Below, piece after piece: positions 39,312 through 48,596 of a stretch of DNA of 64,000 nt. Below the pieces are notes generated by a model. The model searched no databases. It worked only from the letters and a program-made list of their open reading frames with translations, and was not told the DNA's origin. The stretch covers positions 50,247 through 114,246 of the forward strand of contig NZ_BMZI01000002.1 in assembly GCF_014652715.1 (NCBI RefSeq). The letters run 5' to 3'. Each line of letters begins with the position of its first letter. Positions within the stretch are counted from its first letter, which is position 1. Source of the DNA: Salinicola rhizosphaerae (lineage in GTDB: Bacteria; Pseudomonadota; Gammaproteobacteria; Pseudomonadales; Halomonadaceae). Position numbers and translations under genes: made by a program.

Positions 39312-41084
39312 TCAGGACCGCTCTGGTGGCGAGAGTATCGCCTGCGAGAAGGAGAAATAGGGCTCGGCAACCGGCTGAGAAGCCAGGTTAGCCTTCAGCT
39401 CGGCTTTGGCTGCGGGAGCCAGCTTGCCACCAATGGCAACGGGATTGGCCTCATCCAGGCTCTCCATCAACTTGCCGGCCTGCGTCAGGTAGCGCTCGTT
39501 GGTCTGCACGATCACATGAGCCGCCCGCTCCAGCTCGACGACCTCGCTGACGTAGGAGCCGGGAAGATTGAGCGTGACCACCCGCTGGAAAAGATAGGCG
39601 AACAGCCGCGCGAAGCCACCGGCGCCCACCGACGACCCCCCGAAGATCACCAGCGTCTTGCGGTACCGGGCCAGTTCGTTGGTAAACATCGTGATATTGC
39701 CGGTACCCGGTATGTCATTGGCAAAGGCGCGGCGGACGGCGCTCTCACCAATGAAGCTGACCACCGTTGTGGCCGACGTCGCGGGCGGGTCGATCTTGGA
39801 GCCGAGATCCCCGACGACATCCTGCGCCACGAATCGAAACTGACTGTCGACATCGTCGTCGTAGCCGAAGCGTCGCAGACAGTCGCGAAACGCCAGATAA
39901 GCCCCTCGCCCACTCCAGTGCGTGTCGGTGGGATAGTAGCTGGCGGCGTCATCCTGCATCGTCGCCAACGGATCGAGATACTCCAGCGCGGCGGCCTCGA
40001 ATATCGCCTTGACCTGCTCGGTGACCGTGACATCCGCCTTGTCGTAGGGATAGCGCTCGGGTCTGACCTTCTCCTTGGCATTGGCGATCAGAAACAGCAG
40101 CGAGCGCTCGCGCTGCAGCGCCTTGAAGCCCTCCGCGAATCGCTCCCAACGCTGCCGCTCCTCCTGGCTCAACAGGCGCTGACCGGTAAAGAGATCGATA
40201 CTGGCGTTCACATCGTTGGCCAGAAACAGCCAATTCTGCTGCCCGACCAGCACCTCCATGACCGGTTCCAGCTTGAGGCGGTAGCTCCAGTGCTCGACCC
40301 CGCTGCACTCCACGCCGATCTCGGCACCCGGTGTGAGTTCGAGCTGGCCGGAGAAGCGCCACCCCTCGAGCGCCTCCGCGTGACCTTGCGATGCCGGTAC
40401 CATGGGATAGGCTTCGGCCGCCTCGCCCCGGCGGACGATGAGCGATGCCGGTGCGCTCGCCGCCATAGTGGCCTCCACCGAAATCCGGCTCAGCGCACGG
40501 CGATTGCCGATGCGGCGCTGATCGGCCGCCAACTCGAGCGACAGCGGCGATGCCTCGTCGATCTTGACGAGCTCGACGCGATACTTCTTCGCCCGCCGGC
40601 TGGCGACGATATCCTGGAGTGCGGTTGCGCCAGCGTGACCGGGCCGATAGCGCAGGAATCGCGCGAGCAGCGTCGACGCCTGTTCGAGATCGTCACGCTC
40701 GACACAGACCCGTGCGTGACGCAGAAAGATGAAGTCCGAAAACTCGTCCCAGCCGGACTCGATGACTCGCCAGCGCTCATCGGCCGCCGTCCAGTCGCGG
40801 CACGCCATGGCCGACTCGGCGTGCGCGACCCGGACCGCGAGAGAATCCGGATATTTCTGGACCGCCAGCGTGGTAACGCTCTCGCAGCGCTCCCGGCTCC
40901 CGCTCGCCGCGTAGGCTCTGGACAGCAGCATGAGCAGCTCGCGCGAATCGTCACCGGCCCGAAAACCCGGCTCCAGCAGCGCGACGACCGCTTGAGGCTG
41001 CTGTGCGATCAGGCGCTCGACCCGCTCCTGAGAAGAGGGCTCGGAAACGGCGGCCGCCGCGTTGGATTCCAGCAGTGATCCCAT
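39312..41084 (-). CDS. TPR + AlgX/AlgJ-type SGNH-domain protein, no signal peptide
   Basis: A 590-residue protein I do not recognise as a named gene. Residues about 15-165 are helical, with TPR-like repeats (DSRELLMLLSRAYAASGSRER; FLRHARVCVERDDLEQASTLLARFLRYRPGH). From about 280 it resembles the AlgX/AlgJ SGNH-hydrolase-like domain of alginate acetylation: QQNWLFLANDVN (283-293), FLIANAKEKVRPERYP (331-346), PTDTHWSGRGAY (385-396, candidate Asp387/His389) and FGGSSVGAG (481-489, candidate Ser484). AlgX and AlgJ are periplasmic, yet no signal peptide or membrane helix is seen. The ATG at 41084 has GAGG nine bases upstream; a TTG at 41120 would add 12 residues. It stands alone, with no polysaccharide genes nearby. 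Confidence 0.7.
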   Translation of the reverse strand: MGSLLESNAAAAVSEPSSQERVERLIAQQPQAVVALLEPGFRAGDDSRELLMLLSRAYAASGSRERCESVTTLAVQKYPDSLAVRVAHAESAMACRDWTAADERWRVIESGWDEFSDFIFLRHARVCVERDDLEQASTLLARFLRYRPGHAGATALQDIVASRRAKKYRVELVKIDEASPLSLELAADQRRIGNRRALSRISVEATMAASAPASLIVRRGEAAEAYPMVPASQGHAEALEGWRFSGQLELTPGAEIGVECSGVEHWSYRLKLEPVMEVLVGQQNWLFLANDVNASIDLFTGQRLLSQEERQRWERFAEGFKALQRERSLLFLIANAKEKVRPERYPYDKADVTVTEQVKAIFEAAALEYLDPLATMQDDAASYYPTDTHWSGRGAYLAFRDCLRRFGYDDDVDSQFRFVAQDVVGDLGSKIDPPATSATTVVSFIGESAVRRAFANDIPGTGNITMFTNELARYRKTLVIFGGSSVGAGGFARLFAYLFQRVVTLNLPGSYVSEVVELERAAHVIVQTNERYLTQAGKLMESLDEANPVAIGGKLAPAAKAELKANLASQPVAEPYFSFSQAILSPPERS

Positions 41085-41399
41085 GACAGTAGCCCTCGCG
41101 TCTTGGCAGTAGATAGACAATGGCCGCTCGGCTGGCGCCCTGACATTGACTGTAACGTTGAAGGGATGAGCCGGGGTATCGCTCCACGAGCGTGAAAATA
41201 CTCAGTCTCCATGGATGAGCTTTATGCGCGCCGTCGTCGGTGCGCCATGGCAATAGCGGCGAGATTGGCTAGCCTCTGTTAAGCCCGTTCGTCTCGGGAA
41301 GGGCAAATTTCCTACTGCCAATAAAGTGTTACCCTAAGAGAGCTTAAGTCGGCGCTGAGCTGCCGTATCGAATTGCCCATACGACAAGGAGGTTGACGC
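41085..41399. other. intergenic region, no gene recognised
   Basis: The 315 bp between the divergent TPR-SGNH and mechanosensitive-channel genes hold promoters for both, presumably, but I see no clear -35/-10 pair, operator or RNA element. The only firm signal is the AAGGAGG ribosome site (41386-41392) of the channel gene. Confidence 0.6.
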
Positions 41400-43853
41400 G
41401 TGACAACCCTTCGCCCTGATCGCTGGCTTGGTCGCTGGCTGTTATTGATGTTACTGGTGTTCTGCGCACCCGTGCTGGCCCAGGAGAGCAGCGCCGGCAA
41501 CGGACAGAATGCCCAGGAGGGACCGGCCTACTCGACCATGGCCGACCTGCTGGAGAACCAGGATTCTCGCCAGGCGCTGATCGACCAACTGCGCCAGCTC
41601 GCCGCGCAGCAGGAATCCGGTAACTCAGAACAGGCAGCGGAAAGCGGTGACAATGCGCCACCGTCGAGCGATGAAGCCGCCGCTGACACGAGCGGCTCGA
41701 GCGAGAGCTCGGCCCAGGCCGATGAGGGTGACAGCGCGCAGACCGCCGTCTCGTTTCCTCGCCGCATGGCGCAGGTCACCAGTGATTTCGCCAGCGACAT
41801 CGGCGGTCAGCTGACCGCGCTCGCCACCATGATCGGCGGCTTCTTCTCCAGTGGTGATGCCAGCGCCGCCAGCGGTCCCGCCTTCAGCATGAGCGACTTC
41901 ATCAGCGCCGCCATCGATCTGGTGCTGGTCATTGCCGCTACCGTCGTCGCCTTCATGATCCTGCGCAAGATCGCCAGCCCGCTCTTTGCCAAGTGCAGCC
42001 AGTGGGCGCTCAAGGGGGAAGGCCGCGGCCATCTGCTGCGGGTCATCATCGGCGTGATCCTCGCCGCCATCGTCGACGTCATCGTCGTCGTGCTGGCCTA
42101 TGTGGCCGGCAATCTGGTCGCCACCTTCCTGGTCGGCGAGAGTGGCAACCTCGACACGCGACTGTCGCTGTTCCTCAACGCCTTCCTGCTGATCGAGCTG
42201 TTCAAGTGCGCGCTGCGCGTGATCTTCTCCTCGCGCCACGAAGGGCTCCGGCTGGTCAGCATCGAAGCCGCGCAGGCCAGCTATGCCAACCGGTTTTTGG
42301 CCACCATGGCAGGACTGATCGGCTACGGCATGCTGGTGGCGGTGCCGATCATCAACGCCAATCTTTCCATGGCGTTCGGCAAGGCCGTCAGCGTCGTCAT
42401 CATGCTGGTTGCACTGATCTGGGCCATTCGCGTCATCCTGAAAAAACGCATCGCGGTACGCGACATGATCGCCGCCAAGGCCGATGCCGCGCAGATGGCT
42501 GCCTCGCGCATGGCACTGCGCCTTCTCTCGAAGGTCTGGCACATCATCGCCCTGCTCTACGCGCTGATGGTGTTTGCCGTCACGCTTCTGCATCCGGAAA
42601 CCGCGCTACCGTTCGTACTCGTCGCGACGGTCAAGACGGTCATCTACATCGGTCTCGGCATGCTCGTCTCCGGGCTGCTGGCGCAGCTGATCGGCAATCA
42701 GATCACACTCTCCGATGACCTGCGTCAGCGCTTGCCGCTGCTCGAAGGGCGCCTGAATTCCTACATACCGACGCTTCTGAAGATCATTCGCGCGATCATT
42801 CTGATTGCCGTGGTGATGTACGTGCTCGACGCCTGGGGCACCTTCGATCTGGCCGCCTGGTACGCCACCGATGCCGGGGCGCACACCGTCGCTACCGTCG
42901 TTCAGGTAATTCTGATTCTCGTCGTCGCCGCTGCGGTCTGGATCGGTCTCGCCAGCCTGATCGAGAACTATCTCAATCCGGAAACCGGCGGCGGCGCGCC
43001 GACGGCCCGCGCCAAGACGCTGATGAGCCTGTTCCGCAATGCGCTCGCGATCACGCTGATCATCATGACGGTGATGATCGTGCTGTCGCAGATCGGTATC
43101 AATATCGGCCCATTGATCGCCGGCGCCGGGGTACTGGGCCTGGCCATCGGCTTCGGCGCCCAGAAGCTGGTACAGGACGTCATCACCGGTGTCTTCATCC
43201 AGCTCGAAAACGCCATGAATACCGGCGACGTGGTCACCGCCGGCGGCATCACCGGTACTGCCGAGCGGGTCAGCATCCGCTCGGTGGCGATCCGCGATCT
43301 GTCCGGCACTTACCACATCGTGCCGTTCTCCTCGGTGGATACCGTCTCCAACTTCATGCGTGACTTCGGTAACCACGTCGGTGAGTACGGTATCGCCTAC
43401 CGCGAGGACATCGACTACGCGATCGAGCAGTTGCAGGCGGCCTTCGACGAGCTCAAGGAGAACGAAGAGCACGCCCACAAGCTGCTGGCACCGCTCACCG
43501 TTGCCGGCGTCGTGGCGCTGGCCGACAGCTCGGTCAACATCCGTGTGCTGATCAAGACCACGCCGGGCGATCAGTGGGGCGTCGGACGCGCCTACAACCG
43601 ACTGGTCAAGCTCTACTTCGACAAGGCCGGTATCGAGATTCCATTCCCGCATACCACGCTCTACTTCGGCGAAGATCGCGACGGTTCCGCGCCGCCCGCC
43701 CATGTCCGCGTGCTGCGTGACGACAAGCGCGATATCCCCGGCACGGCGGAAGACAAGACGGACGCCGCCGAACCGGATACGACGCCAAGGGACGAGACGC
43801 ACCGTAAACCGACCCACGACGATGTGGATGACGATTCGGAAGGGGAGCGCTGA
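41400..43853 (+). CDS. mechanosensitive channel, YbiO-like MscS family (GTG start)
   Basis: Large inner-membrane MscS-family channel of 817 residues that should open on hypo-osmotic shock. It has a signal peptide (1-27, cut after VLA), a Ser/Glu/Asp-rich periplasmic stretch (about 28-125), about ten membrane segments, then the pore-lining MscS core GVLGLAIGFGAQKLVQDVITG (near 580) and the cytoplasmic beta/vestibule domain. The tail is acidic (PTHDDVDDDSEGER). It resembles E. coli YbiO (741) rather than small MscS (286). GTG at 41400 follows AAGGAGG by seven bases. In a halophile such a channel vents solutes on dilution. Confidence 0.88.
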   Translation: MTTLRPDRWLGRWLLLMLLVFCAPVLAQESSAGNGQNAQEGPAYSTMADLLENQDSRQALIDQLRQLAAQQESGNSEQAAESGDNAPPSSDEAAADTSGSSESSAQADEGDSAQTAVSFPRRMAQVTSDFASDIGGQLTALATMIGGFFSSGDASAASGPAFSMSDFISAAIDLVLVIAATVVAFMILRKIASPLFAKCSQWALKGEGRGHLLRVIIGVILAAIVDVIVVVLAYVAGNLVATFLVGESGNLDTRLSLFLNAFLLIELFKCALRVIFSSRHEGLRLVSIEAAQASYANRFLATMAGLIGYGMLVAVPIINANLSMAFGKAVSVVIMLVALIWAIRVILKKRIAVRDMIAAKADAAQMAASRMALRLLSKVWHIIALLYALMVFAVTLLHPETALPFVLVATVKTVIYIGLGMLVSGLLAQLIGNQITLSDDLRQRLPLLEGRLNSYIPTLLKIIRAIILIAVVMYVLDAWGTFDLAAWYATDAGAHTVATVVQVILILVVAAAVWIGLASLIENYLNPETGGGAPTARAKTLMSLFRNALAITLIIMTVMIVLSQIGINIGPLIAGAGVLGLAIGFGAQKLVQDVITGVFIQLENAMNTGDVVTAGGITGTAERVSIRSVAIRDLSGTYHIVPFSSVDTVSNFMRDFGNHVGEYGIAYREDIDYAIEQLQAAFDELKENEEHAHKLLAPLTVAGVVALADSSVNIRVLIKTTPGDQWGVGRAYNRLVKLYFDKAGIEIPFPHTTLYFGEDRDGSAPPAHVRVLRDDKRDIPGTAEDKTDAAEPDTTPRDETHRKPTHDDVDDDSEGER

Positions 43854-43876
43854 TCTTCTCGACGAACCGATGCTTC

Positions 43877-43901
43877 AAGGCCGCCTCCGGGCGGCCTTTT
43901 T
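43877..43901. terminator. terminator between channel and ROK kinase genes
   Basis: AAGGCCGCC-TCCG-GGCGGCCTT followed by TTT on the plus strand ends the channel gene. The last T is also the first base of the convergent kinase stop codon, so the two 3' ends are packed together. Confidence 0.85.
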
Positions 43902-44833
43902 CATGGTGAGGGACTCGTCTCCGAGACGCTTTGCCGAGCGCCCAGCATGGCGGCACCGCGAACGCCGCTGGCATCGCCGAAGCGGGAGCGAACGATGTGC
44001 GGCACCGCAACGCCCGGAAAGAGATGGGAAGAGAGCGCGGCAGGTAGCGCTGCCAGAACTTCGTCGACGCGAGACAGGCCGCCGCCCATCACGATGGTCT
44101 GCGGCGAGAGCAGCTTGACGACGTTGGCCAGGGCGCCGCCAAGCAGATCCAGATGGCAACGGTGCGCGCGCTCGGCCGCATCCTCGCCGGCGATGAGCGC
44201 CGCGTGCCACTGCTCGGCGGTATCCGCTGCGCCGCCGAAGTGGTGGTGGAGCCTGACCAGTCCCGGCCCGGCGATCCAGCTCTCGAGACAGTCGCTCAAT
44301 CCGCAGCCGCAGGCCAGAACGGGCAGGCCGTAACGCTCGCGCGCCGACGCGGGCAGCGGCAGATGCCCCCACTCCCCGGCGAAGCGTCCGGCACCCTCGA
44401 GCAGTCGCCCCTCGATGATCGCGCCGCCGCCAGCACCGGTGCCGAGAATGGCGCCGAACGCATGCCGGTCCCCCGCCGCCGCACCACCGGGTCCCGTTTC
44501 CGAGACGATGAAGCAGCGGCTGTCGTTATCGATAGCCAACGGTCGTTTGATACGCGCCTCGAGCGTCGCTGCTAGAGGAAAGTCTCTCAGCCCCGGCAGG
44601 TTGGCGGCGACAAGACAGCCGCGCTCGTTCAGAACGCCGGGAAAGCCGAGCCCCAGAGAGCCCCGCTCGCCACTGCGACGATCCGCTTCTTGCGTCATCC
44701 GGTCGAGCATCGCTAAAAAGCGCTCGCCGTCGTCGGTGGGTGTCGGTTCGCGCCAGCGATCAAGACACTGCCAGCGAGCATCGAAAAGCGCGATTTCGGT
44801 CTTGGTGCCACCAATATCGACCCCGTAGTGCAT
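43901..44833 (-). CDS. ROK family sugar kinase (NagK/Mak-like)
   Basis: Cytoplasmic ATP-dependent hexose kinase of 310 residues. It has the phosphate loop DIGGTKTE (6-13), catalytic Asp104 in NDSRCF, the sugar-binding GEWGHLPL (Glu154, His157) and the zinc motif C-G-C-G-L-S-D-C (175-182), all typical of ROK kinases. N-acetylglucosamine kinase (NagK) and fructokinase (Mak) share these, so substrate is not assigned. The ATG at 44833 has GGGAG upstream. A terminator separates it from hemY. Confidence 0.88.
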   Translation of the reverse strand: MHYGVDIGGTKTEIALFDARWQCLDRWREPTPTDDGERFLAMLDRMTQEADRRSGERGSLGLGFPGVLNERGCLVAANLPGLRDFPLAATLEARIKRPLAIDNDSRCFIVSETGPGGAAAGDRHAFGAILGTGAGGGAIIEGRLLEGAGRFAGEWGHLPLPASARERYGLPVLACGCGLSDCLESWIAGPGLVRLHHHFGGAADTAEQWHAALIAGEDAAERAHRCHLDLLGGALANVVKLLSPQTIVMGGGLSRVDEVLAALPAALSSHLFPGVAVPHIVRSRFGDASGVRGAAMLGARQSVSETSPSP

Positions 44834-44912
44834 CTCGTTCTCCCGCGGATTTGCCGCTGCGTCAGTCTGCATCCGTCGCGGCGCTCGAGGCGATCAGCCA
44901 TCGCCGTGGTAT

Positions 44913-44936
44913 AAAAAAGGGCGCCCGCAGGCGCCC
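44913..44936 (-). terminator. terminator after hemY
   Basis: On the minus strand GGGCGCC-TGCG-GGCGCCC is followed by TTTTTT, closing the hemCDXY operon before the ROK kinase gene. Confidence 0.88.
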
Positions 44937-44968
44937 AGGAGAGCAATCGATCGTGACAGCGACGTCGT

Positions 44969-46192
44969 TCAGCGCGTCATGTCGCTGGGCTGCGGCAGCG
45001 CAGGCAGCGATTTGTCGAGCAGCGTGACGCTCTGACGATAATAGAGCTGACTCTTGCTGTGATCGCCGAGGTTGGCGTAGAGCCGCGCCAGCTCGGCACA
45101 GACCACGCCGCTCGGGCGCTGGCGCTGGCTCGCTTCGAAGTACTCCTGCGCCTTGCCCCAGTAGGCGTTGCGCAGCGAGAGGCGACCCAGGGTGAGCAGC
45201 AGATCGGGGTCGTTGGGGCGTTCCTGCAGCCACTTCTCGGCGTAGACCAGCTGGCGCGCCGCATCGACGTTGAGCAGGCCGTAGCGCAGCACCAGCCGCG
45301 TGTCCCAGTGCTCCTTGAGGGCGTTGCGCAGCAGGCGCTCGGCATCGCCCTCCTCGCCGCCCTTGATCAGAGCATCGGCGTAGAGCAGAACCAGTTCGAC
45401 ATCGCTGCGCAGCGCGTCCGGCATGTCCGCCCACAGCGAGCGCACGCGAACCAGATTGCCATCCTGCTGGGCTGCCTGAATCAGCAGCTGACGATAGGCA
45501 CGCAGCTCGAGCTCGCGACGCTCGTCTTCGGTGATCAAGCGGTGCTTGTCGAGACGCGGTAGCAGCCGGCGAATGCCATCCCAGTCATTAACGCTGAGAT
45601 AGGCCTGCTTGAGCAGCTTCAGCACCTGCGGATGCTCGGGTAGCTGCTGCTCGAGTCGGGTCAACGTCGCCAGCGCCTCCTCGAACTGCTGACGATCCAG
45701 CATCAGCTGTGCCTGCACCAGGCCGACCGCGGTATCGGCGCCCTGCGTGCTGTGATGCGCCTGCTTGAGCAGCACGTCCGCCTGCTCGTAGCGGCCCTGG
45801 TAGTGGGCAGCCAGCGCTGCCGAAAGGTAGTTGACCAGCGGCGTTCCCGAGTCGTCGGCGGCCTTGGTCAGGGCTTTCTCGGCACGCTTCCAGCGCCCTT
45901 CGGCCAGCGCGACCAGGCCGCGCACGGTGCGCTTCATCGCCGTGCGGTGACGCGTCCGGCTGTTCCACACCTTGAGCCGATTGACCGGGCGCCGCAGGCG
46001 CATGAGCGCACGCAGCAGAAAGTGCAGGATCAGGAAGGCGGCCAGCAGCAGGACACAGCCGAACCAGAAAGAGGTCTGAATCGAGGTGTCGCCGACGCGC
46101 ACGAACCAGTAGCCGGGCAGCGACTGCATCAACTGCCCGAATAGCGCGCCGACCGCCAGACCGAAGACGATCAGCAGGATCAGCTTCCTCAT
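44969..46192 (-). CDS. hemY: heme biosynthesis-associated TPR protein HemY
   Basis: Inner-membrane protein of the hem operon with two N-terminal helices (about 3-22 and 41-62) and a cytoplasmic TPR array (about 90-390). The 407 residues (E. coli 398) match HemY: RRPVNRLKVWNSRTRHRTAMKRTVRGLVALAEGRWKRAEKAL. The biochemical role is unsettled; it is not the protoporphyrinogen oxidase of the same name. Start overlaps the hemX stop by four bases and GGGAGAGGG precedes it. Confidence 0.95.
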   Translation of the reverse strand: MRKLILLIVFGLAVGALFGQLMQSLPGYWFVRVGDTSIQTSFWFGCVLLLAAFLILHFLLRALMRLRRPVNRLKVWNSRTRHRTAMKRTVRGLVALAEGRWKRAEKALTKAADDSGTPLVNYLSAALAAHYQGRYEQADVLLKQAHHSTQGADTAVGLVQAQLMLDRQQFEEALATLTRLEQQLPEHPQVLKLLKQAYLSVNDWDGIRRLLPRLDKHRLITEDERRELELRAYRQLLIQAAQQDGNLVRVRSLWADMPDALRSDVELVLLYADALIKGGEEGDAERLLRNALKEHWDTRLVLRYGLLNVDAARQLVYAEKWLQERPNDPDLLLTLGRLSLRNAYWGKAQEYFEASQRQRPSGVVCAELARLYANLGDHSKSQLYYRQSVTLLDKSLPALPQPSDMTR

Positions 46193-47799
46193 GCGCCCTC
46201 TCCCTGTGCCGAACCGCCTTGCGAGCCCTGGCCGCGATTTCCATCGCCGCTGCCGCCGAAGCGCTGCTCGATGAAGCGCTTCAGCACCTGGGACGATTCA
46301 CTGATATCCGGCAACTCCGGGCGAATGCTCTGGTCTCGCAGACTCTGGAGCTTGTCGAGTGCGTTCTTGACGCCGTCGCTATCAGGCGCGTAGTAGCCCT
46401 GGATCAGCTCGCGCGCCTTGTCGAGACTCGCCTGATAGAGCTTGGGCTCCGCCTTGAGCACCGCCAGCTGGGCCTGCTCGAGCAGCAGCCGCACGTTCTG
46501 GCGCAGATAGGACTCCTGCTCCGGCGTGATCAGCGCTTCCAGCGGCTGGTCGTGACGGCGCACGGTGACCAGATCCTTCAGCTCGCTACCCAGCGTCGCC
46601 AGCTGCTCGCGCCAGCCACCGGTCGGTTTGGCATCGCCCTTGCCGGCGGCGATCTGCTCGATGTCCTGTTTCAGCGGCAGCTTGGCGAGCTGCTCCTGCT
46701 GGGCCATCAGCGCCAGGTAGATGCCGGTGCGGTCGACCTCGGGCACCGAATCGAGCGCGGCCAGTTCGGACTGAATCGCACGGCGCACGGGCACCAGCGC
46801 CGGGTTATCCGCCTCGCGCAGGCGATCGTCGGCGGCGTTCAACAGCGCTTTCGCGCCCTTGACGTCACGCTCGAGCTGCAACCGCTGATTCGCCAGTCTC
46901 AACAGATACTCGGCCTCGGCGTGCAGCCATTCACGTGGGTCGGCCTGCTGCTGCTGAGCCAACTCCTTCAGCACCTTGTCGAGCGTCTTGTCGAGGTTCT
47001 GACGGTACTGGTCGAACTCGCCGCGCATCATCTTCAGCGACTGCTGACGATCCTGATCGAGATCCCCGACGCGGGATTCGAGATCGTTGAGCGAAGCGCG
47101 ATTGGCGTTGACCTGATCCAGCTGAGCCTGCTGGCGCTGCAGCTTCTGCCAGCCCCAGTAACCGCCGATGGCACAGAGAATTGCCAGAACGATGACCAGC
47201 AGTAGCGCGAGCAGCCCCAGCTTGCCGCCTTTGCCGGATGAGCCACCTCTCCCGGACGAGCCACTTGACCCGCCTGAGCCACCGCTGCCAGCAGCGCCGC
47301 CACCGCCCGGCGAGGAGGTGCCGGCGCCCTTATCGCTGCGAGAAGATCCTGCCGTGCTGCTCGAGGCGTTTGCAGTGACCGTCGTAGCAGCCGCACTGGG
47401 CTTGCCGTCACGGCTTCCGGACTTCTTCTCGTTGCCGCTTCGAGATGCCCCGCTCGTTCCACCTGATGCCTTCACGCCGGCTGTTTCCTTCTTGCCGGCG
47501 CCGGCGTTGCCGCGCTGATCGGCGCTCGGCGTTTTCGCGCCTGCGTCTCCCGAGTCCGAAGTCACGGGCTTGGCAGAGTTTGATTTGGCATCAGGCTCGC
47601 TGCTGCCGGCAGGTTGAGTCACGTCGGGCTTGATCGGATCGGTGTTGCCGGGAGTGGGCGACTTCTGGCTATCGCCCTCGCTCGACTTCGCGCTCGATGC
47701 CGCCGGCGATGATGTCGCCCGCGAGCTGTCGTCACCGGCCCCTGACGTGCCGGCGTCGGCAGCCGACTGCGGTTGTTGATCTTTGCGTTGCTTGCTCAT
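46189..47799 (-). CDS. hemX: HemX, membrane protein of the hem operon
   Basis: A 536-residue inner-membrane protein. The first about 195 residues are low-complexity Ser/Gly/Ala/Lys/Asp. Then come one helix (LGLLALLLVIVLAILCAIGGYW) and a periplasmic coiled-coil domain (QRQQAQLDQVNANRASLNDLESRVGDLDQDR; WLHAEAEYLLRLANQRLQLERDVKGA) typical of HemX. E. coli HemX is 393 residues; the extra length is the cytoplasmic low-complexity segment. Often annotated as uroporphyrinogen-III methyltransferase, but no methyltransferase motif is seen. It overlaps hemD and hemY by four bases each. Confidence 0.93.
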   Translation of the reverse strand: MSKQRKDQQPQSAADAGTSGAGDDSSRATSSPAASSAKSSEGDSQKSPTPGNTDPIKPDVTQPAGSSEPDAKSNSAKPVTSDSGDAGAKTPSADQRGNAGAGKKETAGVKASGGTSGASRSGNEKKSGSRDGKPSAAATTVTANASSSTAGSSRSDKGAGTSSPGGGGAAGSGGSGGSSGSSGRGGSSGKGGKLGLLALLLVIVLAILCAIGGYWGWQKLQRQQAQLDQVNANRASLNDLESRVGDLDQDRQQSLKMMRGEFDQYRQNLDKTLDKVLKELAQQQQADPREWLHAEAEYLLRLANQRLQLERDVKGAKALLNAADDRLREADNPALVPVRRAIQSELAALDSVPEVDRTGIYLALMAQQEQLAKLPLKQDIEQIAAGKGDAKPTGGWREQLATLGSELKDLVTVRRHDQPLEALITPEQESYLRQNVRLLLEQAQLAVLKAEPKLYQASLDKARELIQGYYAPDSDGVKNALDKLQSLRDQSIRPELPDISESSQVLKRFIEQRFGGSGDGNRGQGSQGGSAQGEGA

Positions 47800-48596
47800 C
47801 TACGCTTGCCCTTGTCGTGATCGCCCTGATCGAAAGTGGCGCTCCGCGCCTCGAGAGCCGCATCGACCGCCGCGCTAAGTGCCGTCGGCGACGCGCCCGA
47901 TGCCACATGAATCGAGCCAAATCCCAGAGACTCCGCCAGTGTAGCCAACCGCCGGCTCGAGACGATTAGCGGTTGGTGCAACGCTGACGACCCGCATACT
48001 GTGATCAAATGTTGCAATATTTCGCCGCTACTCACCACCAGTGCCGCATAGTTGCCGGCGGTGAGCCTGGCGCTTGCCGCCTCGGCGAGCGGCAAAAAAC
48101 GGCGCCGATAGAGCGGCAACGAAACGACCTCGGCCCCGCGAGCCGTGAGCGTCTCGCCGAGAACTTCGCGCCCCGTCTCGCCCCGCGCCAGCAGCAGCCG
48201 TTTGCCGGCGACCGCGCGCAGCGATGCCACCTGCAGAAGCCCCTCGCTGTGTTCGCCGGCGCCTTTCCCGGGAAGCACCGCCGGTACGCCCAATTCCTCA
48301 TGCAGCGCCTGTGCGGTCGCCTCGCCGACCGCATAGAAGCGCATGCCGCGAGGTAGCTGCGGCCAGTATGACGCAATGGCCTCGGCAAGACACGTCGCTG
48401 CCTGCGGACTGATGACGATAATGCCTTGAAAAAGATCGAGATCGAGCAGGGCGGTTCGCGCGGCCGGAGAGAGTGCCAATGGCTCGAGATCCACGAGATC
48501 GAGCCGCTCGACCGCGTGGCCAGCGGCGGCAACGACCGCGGCCAGCACCTCGCCTCTCGGTCCGGGGCGGGTCAGCAGTACCGGGGTGGCCTTCAC
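47796..48596 (-). CDS. hemD: uroporphyrinogen-III synthase (GTG start)
   Basis: Closes and isomerises hydroxymethylbilane to uroporphyrinogen III. The 266 residues contain TRPGPRGE near the start, [26 protein letters not shown] and [11 protein letters not shown], as expected for this weakly conserved family. GTG at 48596 overlaps the hemC stop (GTGA), with GAGG just upstream. Position in hemC-hemD-hemX-hemY supports the call. Confidence 0.95.
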   Translation of the reverse strand: MKATPVLLTRPGPRGEVLAAVVAAAGHAVERLDLVDLEPLALSPAARTALLDLDLFQGIIVISPQAATCLAEAIASYWPQLPRGMRFYAVGEATAQALHEELGVPAVLPGKGAGEHSEGLLQVASLRAVAGKRLLLARGETGREVLGETLTARGAEVVSLPLYRRRFLPLAEAASARLTAGNYAALVVSSGEILQHLITVCGSSALHQPLIVSSRRLATLAESLGFGSIHVASGASPTALSAAVDAALEARSATFDQGDHDKGKRR

